From positions 372,001-436,000 of the forward strand of contig NZ_JAGJCF010000002.1 of assembly GCF_017815135.1 (NCBI RefSeq): DNA of 64,000 bases. The letters are read 5' to 3'. The first letter of the stretch is position 1. Each line of letters starts with the position of its first letter. This stretch comes from Jiella mangrovi (GTDB taxonomy: Bacteria; Pseudomonadota; Alphaproteobacteria; Rhizobiales; Rhizobiaceae). Below, in pieces: positions 53,475-63,876 of the stretch. The translations under genes and the position numbers were made by a program. The notes under the pieces are model-generated. The model did not search any database and had not been told where the DNA came from. It saw nothing but the letters and a program-made list of their open reading frames with translations.

Positions 53475-54433
53475 CAGCCCGCCCTCGCCTGCTGGCGCTG
53501 GAAGAGCGCGATCGGAACGACAAGCAGCGCCACGAGGACGACCGCGACGGCCGACGCCACCGGCCAGTCGCGATTGGTGAAGAACTCGAGCCACACCGTC
53601 TTGCCGATCATCAGGGTCCGCGATCCGCCGAGGAGGTCGGGGATGACGAATTCGCCGGTCGCCGGGATGAACACCAGGAAGCAGCCGGCGACGACGCCCG
53701 GCAGCGACAGAGGAAAGGTGATCGTCCAGAAGCTCTTCAGCGGCGGCGAGCCGAGATCGGCCGCGGCTTCCGTCAGGCTGTGATCCATGCGCTCGAGGCT
53801 GGCATAGATCGGCAGCGTCATGAATGGCAGATAGGAATAGACGATGCCGATGAAGATCGCGACCGGCGTGTTGAGGATGACCAGCGGCTGGTCGATCACG
53901 CCGAGAAAGAGCAGCAGCTGGTTGAAGAGGCCCTCGGGCTTCAGGATCGCGATCCAGGCATAGACGCGGATCAGGAAGCTCGTCCAGAACGGCAGGATGA
54001 CGAGCATCACCAGCGTGGTCCGCCATGCCGGCGAAGCCTTGGCGATGCCGTAGGCCAGCGGATAGGCGATCAGCAGCGTCAGCAGCGTCGCGCCGGCCGC
54101 GATGGCGAGGCTGAGGACATAGGCGTCGAAATAGAGGTCATCGCCGGCGATCCAGCGATAGTTCTCGAGCGAAAGCTGCTTCAGCCCCGCCCACCAGCTT
54201 GCAACGTCGCCGAATGTCGGCTGGTAGGGAGGCATCGCCACCACCACCTGCGACAGCGAGATCTTGACGACGATCAGGAACGGAACGAGGAACAGGGCGA
54301 CGAGCCAGAGATAAGGCACGCCGATCACCACCGCGCGGAACACCCCGCGCGGACGAAGACGCCACCCGCGTTTGCCTTCGGCCGCGTCGCGAGACTTGAT
54401 GCCGATGATCTCGTCGCCAGGGGCCCCGCTCAT
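53474..54433 (-). CDS. potH: putrescine/spermidine ABC transporter permease
   Basis: 319 residues. A cytoplasmic start of about 28 residues precedes six membrane segments, with EAA loop LTEAAADLGSPPLKSFWTITFPLSLPGV at about 219-246. It pairs with PotI to form the channel. Starts nine bases after the ATPase gene. Confidence 0.93.
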   Translation of the reverse strand: MSGAPGDEIIGIKSRDAAEGKRGWRLRPRGVFRAVVIGVPYLWLVALFLVPFLIVVKISLSQVVVAMPPYQPTFGDVASWWAGLKQLSLENYRWIAGDDLYFDAYVLSLAIAAGATLLTLLIAYPLAYGIAKASPAWRTTLVMLVILPFWTSFLIRVYAWIAILKPEGLFNQLLLFLGVIDQPLVILNTPVAIFIGIVYSYLPFMTLPIYASLERMDHSLTEAAADLGSPPLKSFWTITFPLSLPGVVAGCFLVFIPATGEFVIPDLLGGSRTLMIGKTVWLEFFTNRDWPVASAVAVVLVALLVVPIALFQRQQARAG

Positions 54434-54442
54434 CGCCGTTCC

Positions 54443-55579
54443 CTAGACCGTCATGACGAGGCCGGCATCCTCGTCGAACTGAACGAAAACGCGGTCGTGC
54501 CAGGTCAGCTGCAGAGGCCCCTCGCGGGTGGCGTTGACCATCGCGACCTTGACGATCATGCCGTTGTCGAGGCGGATGTGGAACGAGGTCACGGGGCCGA
54601 AATAGGCGATGTCCCAGACCTCGCCCTCCATCACATTGGGCCCGCCGATCGGCTCGACCGCGATCTTCAGCTTTTCGGGCCTCAGGACATAGGCGACGTT
54701 GTCTCCGGCCGTCACCGGGGCTTCGCTCTTCGCCGCAATGTCGAGCCCCGCTGTCGTCTCGATGGTGATGCACTCGCCATTGACCGAACGCACGGTTCCC
54801 TCGAACACGTTCACATTGCCGACGAAATCCGCGACGAAGCGGGAATTCGGCGCCTCGTAGATCTCGGTCGGGGTCGCGACCTGGAGGATCTGCCCCTTGT
54901 CCATGACGGCGATCCGGCAAGCAAGGGTCATCGCCTCTTCCTGGTCGTGGGTGACCATGATGAAGGTGGTGCCCAACTGGTTCTGCAGATCGGCGAGCTC
55001 GAACTGGGTCTCCTCACGCAGCTTCTTGTCGAGAGCGCCGAGCGGCTCGTCGAGAAGCAGCACCTTCGGGCGCTTGGCGAGCGAGCGGGCGAGCGCGACG
55101 CGCTGGCGCTGGCCGCCGGAGAGCTGGTCGGGCTTGCGCTTGGCGTAATCCTCGAGCTTGACGAGCTTCAGCACCTGCTCGACCCGCTCGGCGATGTCGG
55201 CCTTCGCCATTCCCTCCTGCTTGAGGCCGAAGGCGATGTTCTTGGCGACGCTCATATGCGGGAACAGCGCGTAGGACTGGAACATCATGTTGACGGGCCG
55301 GCGATAAGGCGGAATTCCGGCCAAGTCCTCGCCGTCGAGGATGATGCGTCCTTCGCTCGGCGCCTCGAAACCCGCCAGCATGCGCAGAAGCGTGGACTTG
55401 CCGCAGCCAGACGCGCCGAGCAGCGCGAAGAATTCGCCCTCGTAGATCGACAGGCTGAGGTCGTCCACGGCCTCGAAGCTACCGAACCGCTTGGTGACCC
55501 CTTCAAAGCGGATGAAGGGAACGGCGGACTTATCGAGCCAGGGCGCAAAGTCGCTTCGGATGCTGCCGAGCGATTTCAT
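54443..55579 (-). CDS. potG: polyamine ABC transporter ATPase
   Basis: 378 residues. Walker A GASGCGKST at about 55-63, signature LSGGQRQRV, Walker B VLLLDEPLGALD and the H-loop His of VTHDQEEA; the C-terminal 120 residues form the TOBE domain (PEKLKIAVEP...). It powers uptake through PotHI. The tight order potF-potG-potH-potI on one strand makes polyamines the most likely substrate. Confidence 0.94.
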   Translation of the reverse strand: MKSLGSIRSDFAPWLDKSAVPFIRFEGVTKRFGSFEAVDDLSLSIYEGEFFALLGASGCGKSTLLRMLAGFEAPSEGRIILDGEDLAGIPPYRRPVNMMFQSYALFPHMSVAKNIAFGLKQEGMAKADIAERVEQVLKLVKLEDYAKRKPDQLSGGQRQRVALARSLAKRPKVLLLDEPLGALDKKLREETQFELADLQNQLGTTFIMVTHDQEEAMTLACRIAVMDKGQILQVATPTEIYEAPNSRFVADFVGNVNVFEGTVRSVNGECITIETTAGLDIAAKSEAPVTAGDNVAYVLRPEKLKIAVEPIGGPNVMEGEVWDIAYFGPVTSFHIRLDNGMIVKVAMVNATREGPLQLTWHDRVFVQFDEDAGLVMTV

Positions 55580-55646
55580 GACGCCGACGGCCTCCTCGGC
55601 CGCGCAACCAACGCCGCGGCCATCGTCTCGACCTGCATGTTGCTCC

Positions 55647-56753
55647 TTACTGCCCCGTTACGATGCTGGTCCACAGCCGCGTCTGCATTCGCTGCGCCTT
55701 CGGGCCCTTTGGCAGGATCGCAGTGAGCCGCTTCTGCGTTTCTGCCGGCGGATAGACGCCCGGGTCATCGAGGATCGCCTCGTCGACATATTTCTTCGCG
55801 GCGAGGTTTCCGCTTGCATAATTCACGAAATTCGTCGCCTTGGCGATCACCTCCGGCCGCATCAGATAATTCATAAATTCGAGAGCGGCTTGCGGATGCG
55901 GCGCGTCGGCCGGGATCGCCATGTTGTCGAGCCAGATCACCGCCCCCTCGCGCGGGATGACATATTTGATCTCGACGCCCTGCCCCGCCTCCTTGGCCCG
56001 GTCCCGCGCCTGCAGCATGTCGCCGGACCAGCCATGGGCCATGCAGATGTCGCCATTGGCCAGCGCCTGGATGTTTTCCGAGGAGTGGAACTTGCGCACA
56101 TAGGGGCGGATCTTGACCAGGAGATCCTTCACCTTCTCCAGATCCTCCGGCTTGTCGGAATTGGGATCGAGGCCGAGATAGATCAGCGCCGCCGGCACCA
56201 CCTCGTCGGCGGTATCGAGGACGTAGATGCCGCAATCTGCCAGCTTTTCGGCGAGCTTGGGATCGAACAGCAGCGCCCAGGTGTCGAGCGGCTGGTCGTC
56301 GCCGAGCCGCTTCCTGACCTCCTTGACGTTGAGCCCGAGCCCCGTCGTGCCCCACATGTAGTTGATGGCGTACTGGTTGCCGGGATCGTAGGTCGCGAGG
56401 CGATCCATGATCTCCGGATCCATGTTCTTCAGATTCGGCAGCTTCGACTTGTCGAGCTTCTGGAACACGCCGGCATTGATCTGGCGGGCGAGGAAGCTGC
56501 CGGTCGGCACGACGACGTCGTAGCCGGTTCCGCCGGTCAGAAGCTTGGTTTCTACGAGCTCGTTGGAATCGAACACGTCGTAGACGACCTTGATGCCGGT
56601 CTCCTTGGTGAAGTCCGTCAGGATCGTCTCGTCGATATAGTCCGACCAGTTATAGACGTTGACGACCTTGTCCTGGGCCAGCGCCTGCCCGCCCGAAGCA
56701 AGCGCCGCGACGAAGCCGAGCCCCGTCAGAAATCTGGTCAGAATTGCTTGCAT
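55647..56753 (-). CDS. potF: periplasmic polyamine-binding protein
   Basis: 368 residues. Signal peptide 1-27 (VAALASGGQALAQ), then DKVVNVYNWSDYIDETILTDFTKETGIKVVYDVFDSNE, the PotF/PotD hallmark with the conserved YNWSDYI. Further ligand-pocket residues lie in YMWGTTGLG and MAHGWSGDM. The ATG at 56753 starts the signal peptide; the frame continues upstream without support. First gene of the operon. Confidence 0.95.
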   Translation of the reverse strand: MQAILTRFLTGLGFVAALASGGQALAQDKVVNVYNWSDYIDETILTDFTKETGIKVVYDVFDSNELVETKLLTGGTGYDVVVPTGSFLARQINAGVFQKLDKSKLPNLKNMDPEIMDRLATYDPGNQYAINYMWGTTGLGLNVKEVRKRLGDDQPLDTWALLFDPKLAEKLADCGIYVLDTADEVVPAALIYLGLDPNSDKPEDLEKVKDLLVKIRPYVRKFHSSENIQALANGDICMAHGWSGDMLQARDRAKEAGQGVEIKYVIPREGAVIWLDNMAIPADAPHPQAALEFMNYLMRPEVIAKATNFVNYASGNLAAKKYVDEAILDDPGVYPPAETQKRLTAILPKGPKAQRMQTRLWTSIVTGQ

Positions 56754-56876
56754 CGTCGGAACCACCCCAGTCCTCAATCTCGTCAACAGCCGCCGCCGGC
56801 TGACAGGCCGCAAACGCAACCATAGCGGCAATGATCAGGGACTGCCTAGTCCCGACAAGCCGAGAAATGAAACAAA

Positions 56877-57431
56877 TCAGGTGGCTGCACAATCGGGCGT
56901 CAGACGCTGCATGAATCGGGCATCCTCGCCATAGGCCGACAGCGCGCCGGAAGGAAGGACGGCGGCCGCGTCCGAAAAGCCGAAGCGCTGCCAGAACGCT
57001 GCCGTGCCGTAGACCGAGACGAGGCAGGCGCGGGGAAAGCCTGCCGCCAGCTGCAGCAGGTGCCCGATGACGGCCCCGGCCTGTCCCTCGCCCCTCGCCT
57101 CCGGCGAAAGGGCGACGTCGTGGATGTAAAGGGCGTCGCAGTCGGGCGGCAGCGAGCCGATCCGCATGTTCAAGGAGGGAGGGTCAGGATAGCGGATCGG
57201 ATGGGCGATCGCGTAACCCGCGATTATCTGCCGGCGTTCGAGCACGAAGCAGCCGGCGGGATAAAGCGCCAGCCGCTCGGCGAAGATCGCTGGGTCTTCG
57301 CGAAGGCCCGGATGGACACGGTCCGCCAAGACACAGACCGCCGCGAGATCGTCGGGGCGCATCGCCCGCCAAGATGGAGGCGCCGCCGTCACAGCAGGTC
57401 CGTCCACCGCGCTTCGGGGCCGGGCCGGCAC
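56877..57431 (-). CDS. GNAT family N-acetyltransferase
   Basis: 184 residues. MRPDDLAAVCVLADRVHP is the usual GNAT first strand-helix, and YIHDVALSPEARGEGQAGAVIGHLLQLA contains the acetyl-CoA motif A (Q/RxxGxG/A-like, EGQAGA). The start is uncertain: a GTG at 57431 gives this length and an ATG at 57362 would remove 23 residues. Substrate unknown. It lies 13 bases after the LpxO-like gene and is probably co-transcribed. Confidence 0.82.
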   Translation of the reverse strand: MPARPRSAVDGPAVTAAPPSWRAMRPDDLAAVCVLADRVHPGLREDPAIFAERLALYPAGCFVLERRQIIAGYAIAHPIRYPDPPSLNMRIGSLPPDCDALYIHDVALSPEARGEGQAGAVIGHLLQLAAGFPRACLVSVYGTAAFWQRFGFSDAAAVLPSGALSAYGEDARFMQRLTPDCAAT

Positions 57432-57444
57432 CGCCGAGAGAAGC

Positions 57445-58239
57445 TCAGCGGTGCTTGGTTCCCTCGCCGTAGAACAGCTTTTCCCATTTCTTGTGCGCCT
57501 TGTAGCCCTCGCGAATGAAGGGCGTGAACACCGCCATGTTGAGAACTGCCTTGTTGGTCTGCCTGGCGGGAAATTTCAGCGGCTTCTCGAAATCGACGAA
57601 GAGCACGACCCGGACACTGTCGGAGTGGTTCCAGGCCTCGTGCTCATAGGCGTCGTCGAAGATCAGCGCCTTGCCCTCTTCCCAGTGGCAGGTGCGGTCG
57701 TCGACGCGGATGCCGATCTTGTCGGGCTCGTCGGGCACGATCAGGCCGAGATGGAAGCGCAGGACGCCATTATAGGGCCCACGATGCGGCGGCAGGTGCT
57801 TGCCCGGCTCGAAGATCGAGAACATCGCCGATTTGAGGCCCGGGATCTTCTGCAGGATCCGCCAGGTCTCGGGGCACTGGGCAATGGCGTTTTCGGAGGT
57901 GATGCCATAGCCGCAGAGGAAGAAGGTCTTCCAGTTGCTGTCCGACGAGATCGAGCGGACCTCCGAGGAGATCTCGTGAAACGCCGGCAGATCGCCCTTG
58001 CGCACCAGCACCTTGTCGAGTTCGGCGCGGATCAGGTGCCATTCGGCCTCGACCTCGCGCGCCCAGGGGAAGTCGTCGGTCTCGAAGACCGGCGGGTTGC
58101 CGACCGCCGAATGCTTCAGATTGAGCGCCTCGGCGCCGTCGACGAGCTTCTGGACCGTGCGGGCGACGAAACCGTCGCGCGTCATCGTATCCTCGAGGCC
58201 CTCGGTCTTCAGATTCTGCTGGCTGACTGGCTTGTCCAT
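57445..58239 (-). CDS. aspartyl/asparaginyl beta-hydroxylase family protein (LpxO-like)
   Basis: 264 residues. The Fe(II)/2-oxoglutarate site is visible: GKHLPPHRGPYNGVLRFHLGL (first His at about 160) and DDAYEHEAWNHSDSVRVVLFVDF (second His, followed by Arg for 2-oxoglutarate). The family hydroxylates aspartyl residues or, as LpxO, the 2-position of a lipid A acyl chain; the bacterial size favours the latter. LpxO usually has a membrane segment, and none is obvious here. The ATG at 58239 is chosen; an upstream extension is unsupported. Confidence 0.85.
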   Translation of the reverse strand: MDKPVSQQNLKTEGLEDTMTRDGFVARTVQKLVDGAEALNLKHSAVGNPPVFETDDFPWAREVEAEWHLIRAELDKVLVRKGDLPAFHEISSEVRSISSDSNWKTFFLCGYGITSENAIAQCPETWRILQKIPGLKSAMFSIFEPGKHLPPHRGPYNGVLRFHLGLIVPDEPDKIGIRVDDRTCHWEEGKALIFDDAYEHEAWNHSDSVRVVLFVDFEKPLKFPARQTNKAVLNMAVFTPFIREGYKAHKKWEKLFYGEGTKHR

Positions 58240-58394
58240 TGCTCTACGCTTCACATTGTACGTCGGGCCCGATCGCCGCCCGAAAGGCCATGCCCCGTGC
58301 GGCACAGGACGGCCGCCGGCGATGCATCGTGACGGTTCGGTGACGGAGTGAACTCCCTCGATCGAACGCTTTGCGAGCCGATTTGGACCTCACG

Positions 58395-59816
58395 TCACTG
58401 GAAGTCAAACGCCGAGAGCCCCGTCACCATCTCATCGAGGCCGAGCGGGCGCGTCAGCGGCGGCTCGGCGCGGGCAAGGCAGGCCTGGCGCTCGCACAGC
58501 CGGCAGGCCGGGCCGATCTTCACGATCGACGGTTTCTCGCCGATATGGCGGCCATAGACGGTCTCGTCCTTGAAGCCGATGTCGCAGCCGATGAGGATCG
58601 CCGTACGGCGCGGCCGTTCCTCAAAGCCTCCCGAAAGCCCCTCGAGCGTTCGCGCGATCAACAGGAACTCCGCCCCATCCGGCATTTCGGCCCGCTCAAC
58701 GAGGATCTGGCCGGGCTGGGCGAAGGCGGCATGGATCGGCAGTTTCGGACAGCCTCCCCCGAAGCGCTGGACCGGAAAGCCGCGAGCGCCCGCCCGGCGG
58801 AAGCGGTTGCCGGCATTGTCGACCTCGAGCATGAAGAACGGCACCCCCGGCGCGCCCTGGCGCTGAAGCATCGTCAGCCGGTTCGCCACCTGCTCGAAGG
58901 ACGCCTGGAAACGGCCCTTGAGGACGTCGATGTCATAGGCCGCTCGCTCGGCCGCGCTCTGAAAGGCAGCATAGGGCATCATCAGCGCATGTGCGGCATA
59001 GCGCAGCAGCTCGAACCTTGCGAGCCGACGCGCCTCGTCGCTTTCGAAGGTGAAGGTGCGCCCTTCCGCCTCGATCACGTCGCCGATGGCGAGGTGGCAG
59101 ACCTCCATGGCGACTTCGCGGATGCGGTCGGCGGTCGAAAGCCGCTCGGACAGGAACAGACGGCGGGAATGACGGTCGAAGCGGCGGCGCCAGAGCGGCA
59201 TCGTTGCCAGCGGCAGGATGCGCACCGAGATTTCGTGATCCTTGCGCAGGAACCCGCGCATGGCGCCCAGAAGATCGTCGCCGGGACTAAGCCTGCCATG
59301 CAGCGCCTCGGCCGCCGTCTCGATGGCGGCGAAGAAATTCGGCCGGGTCTCGAAGACCTCATGCACCTCGTCGATCGGCAGGCGCGTGCCCGACGAGCCG
59401 AGGATCCGGCCCTCGCGGGCGAGCAGCTGCGACAGGTCGGAGAGGCGCGCCTGCTGCTCGCGATAGGCCCGATAGAGCTTCGCCACGCCGGCGGCGGCGT
59501 TCGGCGCGGCGTCGGCGAGTTCGACCAGCTCTTGATCGCCCGCCAGTTCGCCGGCGAGCAACGGATCGGAGAAGATGCCCTTCAGCTCGGAAAAGACGCC
59601 CTTCTCGCGTCCGGCCTGCAGGTCGGCGAGATCGACCTGATAGGTCTCGGACAGCTTGAGCAGCAGCTGGACGGTGAGCGGGCGCTGATTGCGCTCGATG
59701 AGATTGAGATAGGAGGGCGAGATGCCGAGTTCCTCGGCCATTGCCGTCTGGGTCAGCGACAGCCCGTTGCGGATGCGGCGGATGCGCGGACCGGCGAAGA
59801 TCTTGTTCTCGGCCAT
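58395..59816 (-). CDS. ScfR/RamB-type XRE regulator of acetate/short-chain acyl metabolism
   Basis: 473 residues. An N-terminal XRE helix-turn-helix (about 10-62, RIRRIRNGLSLTQTAMAEELGISPSYLNLIERNQRPL), an IrrE-like middle (about 150-300) whose zinc-protease HExxH is not preserved (EVAMEVCHLAIG), and a C-terminal DUF2083-type part with PACRLCERQAC. This architecture is that of RamB/ScfR, which control glyoxylate-cycle and propionate genes and sense acyl-CoA. It is divergent from aceA, its expected target. Confidence 0.88.
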   Translation of the reverse strand: MAENKIFAGPRIRRIRNGLSLTQTAMAEELGISPSYLNLIERNQRPLTVQLLLKLSETYQVDLADLQAGREKGVFSELKGIFSDPLLAGELAGDQELVELADAAPNAAAGVAKLYRAYREQQARLSDLSQLLAREGRILGSSGTRLPIDEVHEVFETRPNFFAAIETAAEALHGRLSPGDDLLGAMRGFLRKDHEISVRILPLATMPLWRRRFDRHSRRLFLSERLSTADRIREVAMEVCHLAIGDVIEAEGRTFTFESDEARRLARFELLRYAAHALMMPYAAFQSAAERAAYDIDVLKGRFQASFEQVANRLTMLQRQGAPGVPFFMLEVDNAGNRFRRAGARGFPVQRFGGGCPKLPIHAAFAQPGQILVERAEMPDGAEFLLIARTLEGLSGGFEERPRRTAILIGCDIGFKDETVYGRHIGEKPSIVKIGPACRLCERQACLARAEPPLTRPLGLDEMVTGLSAFDFQ

Positions 59817-60482
59817 GGCGTCAAATCGCAGCCATGATCAAACAGAAAGCTACGCTTGATGCAGACGCACGGCCGATCGCATCGCGACCGGGATCGACCT
59901 GTCGGATCAGCCTCAGAGCGCCAGCGAGCGCGCCGATTTGCGGGCGCAGGCAGGACCCGGCCCGCGCATGTAATGGCGCTCCGGGCGATAGCTCGGACGC
60001 AAGAACTCGGTGACGGACCTGATCACGGACAGAATGAGATTTGTGCCGTTCATGACACCCTCGACGGTTTCGGTTCTCCACCTCCCAATGGAACCACAAG
60101 ACTACTTCCCGAAGCTTGAGAAAGTGCGAATGAAAAGAGCTGCTTAGATGCATCTGATAACCGTCTGTCGGGCTGAATTTGGGCGCGATGGCGGCCGGCT
60201 GCCGAAATGGCCCGGCTGCGGCAATTCGGCGACAGTCCGCCTGACCGTCAGCAAAGCCGCCCACGTCTTTTACAATCTTCACAAGATTACAAAGCAGACC
60301 TGTCAAAGACAAGACATCGCGACTTGAAAAACCGCACCCCGAGCATCGATCCGTCTCGCTTCTCATGACCGAAATGGCTGATATCGCCGGGCGGACACGG
60401 AGCGGGCGGCAATTGCGCACCGCCCCCCGTGTCCTGATCGTCCCCCGATCGTCCCCGATCGTCATTGAGTGGAGAGCGTGCC
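59817..60482. other. long divergent regulatory region between scfR-like gene and aceA
   Basis: 666 bases with no convincing gene; open frames here lack ribosome sites and family-like sequence. It holds a perfect short palindrome at 60274-60288, AT-rich stretches around 60040-60150 and 60270-60310, and GGAGAG before aceA. Such length suggests complex control, or an undetected small RNA. Confidence 0.5.
60274..60288. promoter_or_regulatory. palindrome upstream of aceA, possible operator
   Basis: AATCTT-CAC-AAGATT is a perfect inverted repeat embedded in TTTTACAATCTTCACAAG and TTACAAAG. It lies 195 bases before the aceA ATG. Binding by the divergent XRE regulator is inference. Confidence 0.4.
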
Positions 60483-61790
<1,308 letters not shown>

Positions 61791-61992
61791 GCCGAACGCG
61801 ACGACCATCACACAAAGCCAGCTGGGAACCGGAGCGACGGTTCCCGCCGGCGATCGGGCGGATCTCGAAGAGACGGCCCGGCCCCTTACCGGCTTCGCTA
61901 AGGGTCAGGACGAGACGAAATCGCCGCCATGCGGCTCATCAGATCGGCGCGCTGCCGCGAAGGCCCGCCGCCGGTAGACAGGGAGAAAGACC

Positions 61993-62250
61993 ATGAGTGC
62001 AGTTGCCAACGAAGACCGCCCGCGCACCCGCGTCAAGGAACGCGCCGAGGAGCAGTCCTCGGCGATGGACGAGGCGCAGCAGCAGGCGATCCGCATGCTC
62101 GCCAACGACCTCCATCGCCTCAATCAGTCCGTGATGAAGGCCGTCGAGGCCGGCGTCTCGGTCGAGCTCGTGCGCTCGGCACGCCACCATGGCGGCAACG
62201 GCAACTGGGGCGATCTGCTCATCCCGGTGGTTCTGAAGAGCGAGGTGTGA
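61993..62250 (+). CDS. small conserved protein downstream of aceA, function unknown
   Basis: 85 residues with no signal or membrane segment. The first 25 residues are charged (MSAVANEDRPRTRVKERAEEQ), the middle is amphipathic helix (QQQAIRMLANDLHRLNQSVMKAVEAGVSVELVRSARHH) and the end is GGNGNWGDLLIPVVLKSEV. GGGAGAAAG stands six bases before the ATG at 61993. I believe this is a Rhizobiales-conserved hypothetical, but I can assign no role. 202 bases after aceA, same strand. Confidence 0.65.
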   Translation: MSAVANEDRPRTRVKERAEEQSSAMDEAQQQAIRMLANDLHRLNQSVMKAVEAGVSVELVRSARHHGGNGNWGDLLIPVVLKSEV

Positions 62251-62427
62251 TGCGGCCGGAGCGCCGCCCGTCCCGCCGGACGCGCGAGGGATGCTCCGAT
62301 CCTTCGTGCATGGGGATCGTGACTGCCGGCTGACGACTAACAGCCGGAATGTCCGCTGTGCCGTCAGCCGGCCGGCCGTGCAGTGAAAGGCCGCCACTGC
62401 GCTTGCAGCGCGCTACGAAAACATGAA

Positions 62428-62460
62428 AAACCCCGGTGCGAGCATCTCGCGCCGGGGTTT
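62428..62460 (-). terminator. bidirectional-type terminator downstream of irr
   Basis: AAACCCCGGTGCGAG pairs with CTCGCGCCGGGGTTT around CAT, with one wobble. On the minus strand it is followed by TTTTTC-type bases, giving a good terminator for irr, 44 bases after its stop. It could also serve the small plus-strand gene ending at 62250. Confidence 0.8.
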
Positions 62461-62503
62461 GAACCATTTACCAGCGAAGCATCGGCCCGATGCGCGAAGG
62501 CGT

Positions 62504-62968
62504 TCAGCCGTTTGCGTCGGCCGAAGCATTCTTCGTGCGCCTGACGCGCACGACCACGTCGACATTGACGATTTCCATGCCCTCCGGGGCCTTGGGCAAT
62601 TCGCCGAGCTTCAAAGCGCCGAGCGGAATGTCGACCATCTCGTTCTCTTCCTCGATGAAGAAGTGATGGTGATCAGACGTATTGGTGTCGAAATAGGTGC
62701 GCTGGCCTTCCGCCGAGAGCGGACGCACGAGGCCGGCATCGGTGAACTGGTGCAGGGTGTTGTAGACGGTGGCGAGCGAAACCGTCTCGCCTGCCTTGTG
62801 CGCCTCTTCATAGAGCTCCTCGGCCGACAGGTGCCTGTCGCCGGAGCCGAACATCAGATTGCACAGGGCAACCCGCTGCCGGGTCGGCCTCAGCCCCACC
62901 GAGCGAAGCCGCTCGAACACACAAAAACCTTGCGTCCGCGTCTGCTTTTCCATTCCCGAAAGTGCCAT
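62504..62968 (-). CDS. irr: Irr, heme/iron-responsive Fur-family regulator
   Basis: 154 residues from the ATG at 62968 (GAAGA upstream); an internal ATG at 62953 and an upstream extension are weaker. Winged helix: RSVGLRPTRQRVALCNLMFGSGDRHLSAEELYEEAHKAGETVSLATVYNTLHQFTDAGLV. The HHH heme/metal motif of Irr is in TSDHHHFFIEEENEMVDI. The N-terminal CPWHD heme motif of Bradyrhizobium Irr is absent, as in many rhizobial Irr proteins. Irr represses heme and activates or represses iron genes at low iron. Divergent neighbourhood with fabA nearby is usual in the order. Confidence 0.93.
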   Translation of the reverse strand: MALSGMEKQTRTQGFCVFERLRSVGLRPTRQRVALCNLMFGSGDRHLSAEELYEEAHKAGETVSLATVYNTLHQFTDAGLVRPLSAEGQRTYFDTNTSDHHHFFIEEENEMVDIPLGALKLGELPKAPEGMEIVNVDVVVRVRRTKNASADANG

Positions 62969-63127
62969 TCTTCGTTTTTCGTTCGTCCGACATATGAATG
63001 CCGGTACGGCCCATGCAAGATGCCATAGCATGGCGGGAGACGGGAATCATCAAAAAATGGGCATATGCCTGATGCTTTCACTCAACTTTACTGCTGAGAT
63101 AAACGTCATGCGCCCCATTCAAGCCGC

Positions 63128-63601
63128 TCACGAGGCTGCGGGACAGGATGCCCCCATCGCTCCGAGCGCCTTCGACGAGCCTGCAAGGGGCAGGTCGTAG
63201 CGACCCGCCGGCGCTGCGATTTCGGCTTTACGGCCGCGCCTGAGGGCATCGATCAGGGTAGCCGCCTCCCCGCCGGAGATCGATGCGACAAGCGCGGAGC
63301 CCGGCGCGCCAGGCCGGGTGCCGGCTTTGGCTCGAAAGCGCCGCGCCGTGCCGTCGATGGTGACAACGACGGAATAGACCATGCCTGTCTCCAGCCTCGC
63401 CGGGAAGCCAAAAAAGCTGAGGGTAACGGCCGATCCGGAACAGCCGACGACGAACCCGTTAAATTGGCCGTCGACCCAAAGCCCGGCTTCGCCTGCGTCG
63501 AAACGCCATGCCGCCGCGGCTGCCGGCATGGCCGAAAGGAGCAGCACGAGCAAAATGGCAAGGGCGCGGAGAAATCGGCTTTGTCGCATCATCGTGACCA
63601 T
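63128..63601 (-). CDS. secreted small protein of unknown function
   Basis: 157 residues. A signal peptide (about 1-31, RALAILLVLLLSAMPAAAA-AW) is followed by a beta-rich domain (WRFDAGEAGLWVDGQFNGFVVGCSGSAVTLSFFG) with two cysteines, one near each end, which could form a disulfide. No family recognised. The start among M1, M4 and M5 is uncertain and no strong ribosome site is seen. It lies between irr and fabA, an insertion into the usual irr-fabA neighbourhood. Confidence 0.7.
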   Translation of the reverse strand: MVTMMRQSRFLRALAILLVLLLSAMPAAAAAWRFDAGEAGLWVDGQFNGFVVGCSGSAVTLSFFGFPARLETGMVYSVVVTIDGTARRFRAKAGTRPGAPGSALVASISGGEAATLIDALRRGRKAEIAAPAGRYDLPLAGSSKALGAMGASCPAAS

Positions 63602-63876
63602 CGAGACATCGGGGCGAAACCTGGCAATTGCCGCTCCTGCCTACTGGCCGGAGCCACCAGAGGCAAACGGCCCGGCCTTTACAACAAGGCCTCCTCTCCA
63701 CATTTCTACACCGGCTCCTCGCCGGTTGCGCCCCACCGACACGGGTCGGTTCAGGCTCGAACGAGCAAAGATCGGGCGCGGCATGGTTTTCAGCCGAGCA
63801 GGCGGCATGCTAAGGGCGCAGGCGACAACGACCGGCCACGAGCCGGCCACTTCTATAGGGCGGAATCTAGACAGCC
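63602..63876. other. upstream region of fabA
   Basis: 275 bases, probably holding divergent promoters. A GGCCTT-N6-AAGGCC inverted repeat is at 63674-63691 and a TATAGG (63854-63859) near the fabA start could be a -10 box. No gene seen. Confidence 0.45.

Noticed and set aside
59821-60465. A 214-codon minus-strand open frame between the XRE regulator and aceA
   Set aside because: No ribosome site, no known motif, atypical composition; treated as regulatory DNA.
61824-61845. Hairpin after aceA as a rho-independent terminator
   Set aside because: The stem is perfect but no T-run follows; noted only as a stem-loop.
61905-62397. Open frames around the small gene after aceA
   Set aside because: They overlap the better supported gene at 61993-62250 and lack ribosome sites.
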